Part shown: positions 10,245 through 19,200 of the stretch, piece by piece
How positions within the stretch are numbered: the first letter of the stretch is position 1
Layout: the number at the start of each line of letters is the position of its first letter
Notes under the pieces: generated by a model
Database searches by the model: none
What the model was told of the DNA's origin: nothing
What the model saw: the letters and a program-made list of their open reading frames with translations, nothing else
Source of the DNA: Pseudomonas fluorescens
GTDB lineage: Bacteria > Pseudomonadota > Gammaproteobacteria > Pseudomonadales > Pseudomonadaceae
DNA length: 51,043 nt
NCBI RefSeq assembly: GCF_018614655.1
Contig: NZ_JAGGOG010000022.1
Location: forward strand, 1-51,043
Direction of reading: 5' to 3'
Translations under genes and position numbers: made by a program

Positions 10245-13200
10245 TTAGGAAATCAGTTTCTCAAGCTCTTCAGCTGATAGACGTGTGAGATCCCCCAACG
10301 ATTTAGTCAACTCATCCATCAGGTCGCCGCCGCCAGCCTGCAACAGCGCCACCTGTTCACAGAAGTCGGCCAGGTCCCGGGTTTCAAACAGCAGCTTCAG
10401 TGGCACATCTACCTGCAATTGTTGGCGCAGGCGCATCACCACTTGCGTGGCCATCAGCGAGTGGCCGCCCAGCTCGAAGAACGCATCTTCGCGACCCACG
10501 CGCGTAAGCTTGAGGATGTCGGCCCAGATAGCGGCGACCTGTTGCTCCAACTCCCCCACCGGCGCGCTGTAATGGGTGGCGGCCATGGCCTCGGGCAACG
10601 GCAAGGCCTTGCGGTCGATCTTGCCGTTGGGGTTGAGCGGGAAACGCTCCAGCAGCACCCACTGCGACGGCACCATGTAGCCCGGCAACACGCTTTCCAG
10701 AGCGACCTTGAGGGTTTTGCCCAGTTCCTTGGGCACTTGTACAAACGGCTCGGCCACCAGATAGGCCACCAATACCTTGCCGTGGGCGCTGTCCTGGGCC
10801 ACCACCAGTGCATCACGCACCGAGGCCTGGTCCTTGAGCCGTGCCTCCACTTCACCCAGCTCGATACGGAAACCACGAATCTTCACTTGATGATCGATGC
10901 GGCCCAGGCAGTCGATCACACCACTCTCGCGCTGGCGTACCAGGTCGCCGGAGCGATACAGGCGTGCGCCATTGTCACTGGCCGGATCCGGCACAAAGCG
11001 TTCGGCGGTCATGGCCGGCCGGTTCAGGTAACCACGGGCCACACCGTAGCCGCCCAGGTACAGCTCGCCGCAGAGGCCATTGGGCAGAAGATTGAGTTCC
11101 AGGTCACGTATTTGCAGGCTGCGCTCGCCGATGCGCGTCCCGATTGGCGCATAGGCCGCCTCGCAATGATCAGCGCTGCCAGCCTTCCAGATCAGCGGCG
11201 TAACCACCGTCTCCGTCGGCCCGTAACCGTTGATGATGAACTGCGGCTTAAGGGCGCGCCGAGCCAGTTCAAAACTGGCTTGAGGCACTGCATCACCGCC
11301 AAAACAGTAGATGCGCACCGGCGGCGGATTACCGACCTTTTGCGCGTGTTCGGCCAGGTGTTGCAGGTACACCGGCGGGAACGCTGCGACGGTCACGCCG
11401 TGACGGTGCAGGGCATCGAAGGTTTGCTCCGGCGTCCACAGTTCTTCGTCCCGCAGCAGCACGCGGCCGCCGTGGGTCAAGGTGGTCAGCCAGCGCTCAT
11501 GGGCACCGTCAAAGGCGAACGACATGAACAGCAACTCGCAATCGGCCGGGGTCATGCCGTAGCGCTCGCCGATGCTGGCGCAATGCATCGCCAGCGGGCC
11601 GTGGGTCACCACCACACCTTTGGGCTGGCCGGTGGATCCGGAGGTGTAGATCACATAGGCCAGGTTGTCCGGGTGCAGTGCTACCAGCGGCTCGGTTTGC
11701 GGCCAGGGTACCAAGTCCAGACGGTCGATTTCGACGACACGGGCTTGAGTGGCCAGGGTCATCTGTGCGGTCAAGGTTGAGTCCGTCAGCACCAGCGCCG
11801 CCGCGCAATCGCTCATCAGGTAGGCCAGGCGCTCCGCCGGATGAGTGATGTCCAGCGGCACGTAGGCACCACCGGCCTTGAGCACAGCGAGCAATGCCAC
11901 AAGCAGGTGTTCACTGCGGGGCAAGGCCACTGCAACGCGCACTTCCGGACCGACACCCAAGGCAATCAGGGCGTGGGCCAGTTGGTTAGCCTGGCGGTCG
12001 AGGCTGGCAAAGTCCAGGCTGCGTTCGCCCTGAACCACTGCCCCGTGCGTGGGTGTCTGGCGAGCAATCTGCGCAATGCGCTGGTGCACCAACAGCGCCG
12101 GAACGCTGCTGGCCGCCGAACCGGCTGCCACTGTCGCCGCTTCTTGCGCGGCGTTCATCAACGCGATACCACCCAGGCGGGTATCCGGGCTTTGTACCAG
12201 TTGCGCCAGCACGTTGAGCAAGTGCGCTGCCAAACGCTCGATGGCCTGGGCACTGAACTGCGCGGTGGCGTAGTCGAAGTTGAGGATCAGCGTCTCCCCC
12301 GCCTCCACGGCCAGCGCCAGTGGATAGTGGGTTTGTTCGTGGCTGAGTACTTCACCGAAGGTCAGCCCGGTGGCAGCGCTTTGTTGCAGGGCCTCCGCTA
12401 CCGGGTAGTTTTCGAACACCAGCAGCGTGTCGAACAGCGCTTCACCGCCTGAACCTGCAAGACGCTGGATTTCAAACAGCGGCATGTGTTCATGTTCGCG
12501 GACCGCCAGGTTGAGGGTTTGCACCTGTTGCAGCCACTGGCCGACGGTCAGTTGCGCCGCCGGTTCAGCGATGATCGGCAGCGTATTGATGAACAGACCG
12601 ATCTGTTGCTCGGCACCCGGCACCTGCGCCGGCCGTCCGGCCTGGGTCGCACCGAACGCCACAGCGTTTTGCCCGGTGTAACGCTGCAACAGCAGCAACC
12701 ACGCCGCCTGCACCAGGGTGTTGACCGTGACTTTCTGGCCACGGGCAAAGGCAGCCAGGTGATCGCTGGCAATCGCATCCAACTGACGCATATGCGCTGC
12801 GCGACTGACGGTGGTGTCGAGATTGCCGAACGCCGACACGGCCGGAGCCAGTCGACTCGGCTCCTCCAGCACCACCAGTTGTTGCTGCCAGAATTGCTCG
12901 CTGAGGGCGCCGTCCTGGGCCTGCAACCAACCGATATAGTCGCGATAACGCCCAGCGGGCGCCGCCACGGCCTGGCCGTGATAACGCTGCAAGACCTCAC
13001 CCAACAACCGCGAATAGCTCCAGCCGTCCATCAGGATATGGTGGTTGGAATAGATAAAGTGCCAGGCATCATCGCCGGTTTGCACCAGCACCAGACGCAA
13101 CAGCGGCGCCTCGGCCAGTTCGAAACCTTGCAGGCGTTCGCTAAGCGCCAAGGCTTCCAAGGCCGATGTCACATCCTTACGACCACGCCAGTCATGCTCT

Positions 13201-16200
13201 GCAAATGGCAGCGCCGGGTGCCGGTGGACCCATTGCAACGGTCGCCCCAGTTCGCTCTGCCAGATAAAGCCGGAACGCAGAATGTCATGAGCCTGCACTG
13301 TCGCCTGCCAGGCCGCCTTGAAACGCGCCACGTCCAGGCCGTGCACCGCAACACGCATCTGATTGATGTAGTCGCCACCGTCCTGCTGGTACAGGGAATG
13401 GAACAACATGCCTTGCTGCATCGGCGACAGCGGATACAGATCATCCAGCTCGGCCAATGGCAATCCCAGGCCATCAAGCTGCGCCTGAGTCAAACCGGCC
13501 AGTGGTACATCGGAAGGCGTCAATCCGACCACACCGGCTTCGCAGCAATGCTCGACCAGCGCCTCCAGAATGGCGCTGTACTCGTCAGCCAGACCGGTAA
13601 TCACGGCCTCATCGAATACCTGGCCACTGAAAGTCCAGCCCAGGCTCAGTTCACCGTCGTAGACCTGGCCGTTGAGGGTCAGCAAGCTGCCCAGAGGCGC
13701 TTCATCGTTCTGGTCTGCGCCGGCACTTTCACTGGCCGGGACGAACAACGCCTGATCATCATCAAAGCTGGCGTCGAACTGGCCCAGGTAATTGAACGTG
13801 ACGGGAGCCGTCGGCGCACGGTGCAGCGCTGCGCGACAAGCATCGTCTCCGAGGTAGCGCAGCACGCCGTAGCCAATGCCCTTGTTGGGCACGGCGCGCA
13901 GTTGTTCCTTGATGGATTTGAGTGAGCTGCCGAGCTGATCCGCCGGGGTCAGGCGCACGGGGAACAGGCTGGTGAACCAACCTACGGTGCGGGTCAGGTC
14001 GATGCCGTCGAACAACTCCTGGCGGCCGTGGCCTTCCAGTTGAATCACTGTGCTGTCGCGGCCAGTCCAACGACACATCACCTGTGCCAGAGCGGTGAGC
14101 AGCAGGTCGTTGACCTGGGTGCGGTACGCAGCCGGCGCGTCCTGCAACAGGCGGCGGGTCAAGGTTTTGTCCAGGCGACTGTGCACGGTGACGGCATGAC
14201 GATTGAGCTGTCCGCCGGCCAGATTAGCGCCGGGTAGTGTCTGTTCACCTGTGGCTTGCTGGGTCTGCCAGAACGGCAATTCAGCCTGCAACGCGGGGCT
14301 CGCACCATAGAGCGCTAACTGCTGGCCCCAGCTCTGCAAGGCACTGGTCTTGAGGGGCAGTTGCACGGACTTGCCTTCAACCAATTGGCGATAGGCCGCT
14401 TGCAAGTCTTCAAACAGAATGCGCCAGGACATGCCATCCACCACCAGGTGATGAATTGCCAGGAATAACTTCTGCTGCCCGTCAGCCAGCGTTGCCAACA
14501 CCCCACGTACCAGCGGCCCGTGGGCCAGGTCGAGGCTGCGCTGGGCCTTGTCGCACAAGGCTTGCCAGCCCTGTTGCGTGCAGCCTTCGGCCTGCCAGAG
14601 GATGGTCGGCTGCGGATCTCGCTCGGGGTAATGCGCTTGCCAGCCGTCGCCTTCAACAAAGGCCAGGCGCAACGCATCGTGGTGGCTGATCAGCGCCTGC
14701 AAGGCTTGTTCGAGGCGCTGCCGCTCCAGAGGCTGGCGGCACAGCAGCATCACCGATTGGTTCCAGTGCTGACGCTGGCTGCGCACCTCTTCAAAAAATA
14801 CCTGCTGCACCGGTAACAGTGGCTGGTCACCGCGGACGGCACTCTGATCAATACGCTGCACGCTGTCGCCCAGTACCGCGACACGGGCAACACCTTGCAC
14901 CGTCTGGTGCTGGAACAGGTCCTTGGGTTTGAAATGAATCCCCGCCTGTCGTGCCCGGCTCACCACCTGGATCGAGATAATCGAGTCGCCGCCCAGGTCG
15001 AAGAAATTGTCTTGCACACCCACCCGGTCGAGCTTGAGTACTTGCGCCCAGATCTCGGCGAGTTGTTGCTCCATGGCGTTCTGCGGCGCCAGGTACTGGT
15101 CTTCAGCCTGGCTGATATGAGGTTCCGGCAGAGCCTTGCGATCCAGTTTCCCGCTGGGCAGCAATGGCAGCGCGTCCAGCAGCACCCAGTGGGACGGCTG
15201 CATGTAGTCCGGCAGGCTGGCGCCGAGTTGGGTCTTGATTACGTCCAGAGCTGACTCATGGTCCAACACCACATACGCCACCAACTGCCGGGTAACCGAG
15301 GTCTGGACCACGGCTTCATGCACCTGTGGCAACGCCAGCAAGCGCGCCTCGATTTCGCCCAATTCGACACGGAAACCACGAATCTTCACTTGATGGTCGA
15401 CGCGCCCGACATAGTCGAACATCCCAGCGGCATCACGGCGAGCCAGGTCACCCGTGCGGTACAACCGGGCACCGCTGGCGCTGAACGGGTCCGGGACAAA
15501 CTGCTGGGCCGTCTGGCCTGGGCGGCCCAGATAACCCCGCGCCAAACCTTCGCCACCGATGTACAACTCGCCGACCACATTATTCGGCCGCAGGTTGAGA
15601 TTGCCATCCAATACACAGGCCGAGCGCGCACCGACAGGCATGCCGATGGCGGCATAAGTGCCCTGTGCCAGACGCTGCTCATCAGCGGCCCAGATCAACG
15701 GACTGATCACCGCCTCGGTCGGGCCGTAGGCGTTGAACAGTTGCGCGGCACGGATAACCTTCAACGCCGCCAACTGGCCCGCACCCCACGCCTCACCACC
15801 GAGGATGCACACACGAACATCCACACCCGCCTCTGCCGGATCAGCGTGCTGGGCCATGGCATTCAAATAGCTCGGCGGCAGGTCGAGGATGCTGATGCGA
15901 TGCTGACGAATCTGCGTCAACAGTTGCTCGAAGGACCATTGGCCGACCTCTCCCAGCACCAGACTGGCGCCGTGGATCAGCGGCATGAAAATCTGTTCGG
16001 CCGCCGCGTCGAAGCTGATGGACGCGAACTGCAACTGACAATCGTCGCGGGTCACTGCGTAACGCTCGCCCGCCGCCCGACAATGCATGGCCAGGGCTGC
16101 ATGCTCGATGCCGACGCCCTTGGGTTGGCCGGTGGAACCGGAGGTGTAGATGACGTAGGCAAGCCCTTCGCCACGCAGGCCGTTCAGGGCGGGCGCGGTT

Positions 16201-19200
16201 GCTTGCTCGTGCGCACCCTCCAACAGCATGGTGCGTACACCGTCGACGGCTGGCAATTGCTCAACCACTGAAGCCTGGGTCAACAGCACCGCGATGCCGC
16301 TGTCTTCGATCATGTAGGCCAGGCGTTCTGCGGGGTATTGCAGGTCCAGCGGGACAAAGGCCGCACCGGCCTTGAAGATCGCCAGCAGGCCCACCACCAG
16401 TTCGGGGGTGCGCGGCAACGCGAGGCCCACCGGCATCTCGGCGGTGACGCCCGCATCGAGCAAGCGCTGGGCCAGATGATTGGCACGGGCGTCCAGTTGG
16501 CGGTAGCTCAGACGTTGATCACCGGCAATCAGCGCAATCGCATCGGGCGCCCGGCTGACCTGCTGTTCAAACAGACGAATGACGCTGGCGTACTCGCCTT
16601 CTGGCCCCTGACCCTGGCTGATGAGAGCACGCTGTTCCTCGTCCGTTTGCACGGCCAGTTGGCCAATGGCTTGCTGCGGATCGGCAACCATCGCCGCCAA
16701 TAGCTGACGCCAGTGACCCGCCAGGGTTTGCAAGGTAGAGGCATCGAACAGGTCAGCAGCGTAGATGAACGCCGCCTGGATACCGTGATCGGTTTCCAGG
16801 GTTTCCAGCGTCAGGTCGAACTGGGCCATACCACCTTCCAGCACCACCTCTTCGGCGCGCAGGCCTGGCAGGCTGTCGGCGTCAGCGGCACCGACGGTAT
16901 TGAGGTGGTTGTACATCACCTGGAACAGCGGGTTGTGTTGCAGGCTGCGTTGCGGATTGAGGGCTTCCACCAGCTTGTCGAACGGCAGATCCTGATGGGC
17001 CTGGGCCGCCAGTGCGGTGGCCTTGACCTGCTGTAGCATCGCCAACACCGACAGCTGCGGCTCGGGTTGCAGGCGCAGCACCAGGGTGTTGACGAAGAAG
17101 CCCACCACCCCTTCCAGCTCCTGGGCGTTGCGGTTGCTGACCGGCACGCCGATACGCAGGTCATCGCTGCCCGAGTAGCGCTGCAACAGCAGGCCGAACG
17201 AGGCGACGAAGAGCTGGAACAGGGTGAGTTGGCTGCGCTGGGCCAGGGCGCGCACGCCGGAGGCCAATACAGGATCAAGGGTGAAATCCACCCGCCCTTC
17301 ACGGTAGCCCTGGCCATCGCGACGGGGATGGTCGGTGGCCAGTTCCAGCAGCGGATGTTCAGTGCCAAGCTGCCCGCGCCAGTAGTCCAGTTGGCGCTGC
17401 ATTTCACCGCCCCCCAACCAGTCGCGTTGCCACTGGGCGTAATCGGCGTATTGCACTGCAAGAGCCGGCAGTTCCAGCGGTTGGCGTGCCTGAAAGGCTG
17501 CGTACAGGGCGGCGAATTCACGGCCGAGTACACCCATGGAGGCGCCATCGGAAATGATGTGATGCAGGGTCACCACCAGCAGGTGCTGCTGCGTTTGGAG
17601 CTGGAACACCTTGACCCGCATCAGCGGCCCTTCGGCCAGATCGAAAAGCGCCTGGGTCTCGGCCATCACTGCCTGCTCGACCGGCCCCTCAAGTACTTGC
17701 CATTGCACGGTGACGCGGGACACCGCATCGACGTGCTGGCACAACACATCGCCGTCCAGTACAAAGCGCGTGCGGAAGGCTTCATGGCGGGCGGTCAACG
17801 CAGCGAATGTCTGCTCCAGGGCCGTGTGATCCAGCTCGCCTTGCAGCTTGACGATGATCGGCGTGTGGTAGGCAACGCTGTCGGGTTGCAGGGTCCAGAA
17901 CAGCCACTGACGCTGTTGGGCAAACGAGGCCAGTCGGGGTTGCTGGTGGGTCAAGCGGGTGATCGCCGGGCGTGTACTGGATAGGTCGCCCTGCTCCACC
18001 GCCGTGCAGAACTCGCCGAAGGTGGCCGTTTCAAACACCGTGCGCAAGGCAACGTCGGCGCCCAAGACGCGCCGGGTCCGGGAGATGATTTGCGTGGCCA
18101 GCAGGGAATGGCCACCAAGGGTAAAGAAGTTGTCTTGCAGGCCGACCTGATCGGTTTTCAACACCTGAGCCCACACCGTGGCGAGGCGCTTTTGCAGGTC
18201 AGTCACCGGCGCCTGATGCACCACTTGTGGCAAGTCCTGTTGCAAGGCTGCCAGGGCCTGCAAGTCGAGCTTGCCATTGAGAGTCAGCGGCAACGCGTCG
18301 AGACTGACGAACACGGCGGGCACCATGTAGTCCGGCAGTTCGTGGCCCAGGGCCAAGCGCAGGTCGTCGCTGTTGCAGCCGTCCTTGAGCACCACGTAGG
18401 CGACGATATGCGGGTTGTTCGCTGCGTCAGCTATCAGAGTGACGGCTTCGCGAACACCAGGGTGCTGACGCAGGCAACCATTGATTTCACCCAACTCGAT
18501 CCGATAACCACGGACCTTGACCTGATGGTCGACCCGGCCCTTGAATTCGATACTGCCGTCAGCCCGATAACGGGCCAGGTCGCCGGTGCGATACAAGCGT
18601 TCACCGGTTGAGCCGAATGGATGCGGCACAAAACGCTCGGCGGTCATGGCCGCGCGCCCCAGGTAGCCGCGAGCGAGGCCCGCGCCGCCCAGGTACAGCT
18701 CGGCAGAGGCACCGACCATCGCCGGTTGCAGGCCGTCTTCCAGAATGTACGCAGTGGTGTTGGGCAGCGGACGCCCCAGCGGCAACGCTGACGGCGTGGG
18801 CGCTTCGTTCGCGGTGGTCAGCACGCCCACGGTGGTCTCGGTCGGCCCGTAGTGGTTGATCACCCGGCAGCCATCGCCAAGGGCGCGAATCCGCGCCAGC
18901 AATGCCGGTGATGCCGCTTCGCCGCCCATGATCAGGCATTGGCGCGGCAGTCCGCTGGCATGCGGGTCATCACTGAGCAGCGCTTCCAGATGGGATGGCA
19001 CGATCTTCAGCACGTCGATCTGCTGCTCGGCCATATAGGCGCCAAAGCGCTCGGCATCCAGGGTCAGGTCCAGGCCCAACACATGCAAGGTGCAGCCGGA
19101 ACACAAGGCGCCGAACAAGGTGGTGTGGCCAAGGTCGGCGGACAAGGTCGAGACCACGGCCATGCTGCGGGCATTGGCCAGCGGCAGGGTGTGCAGGATG

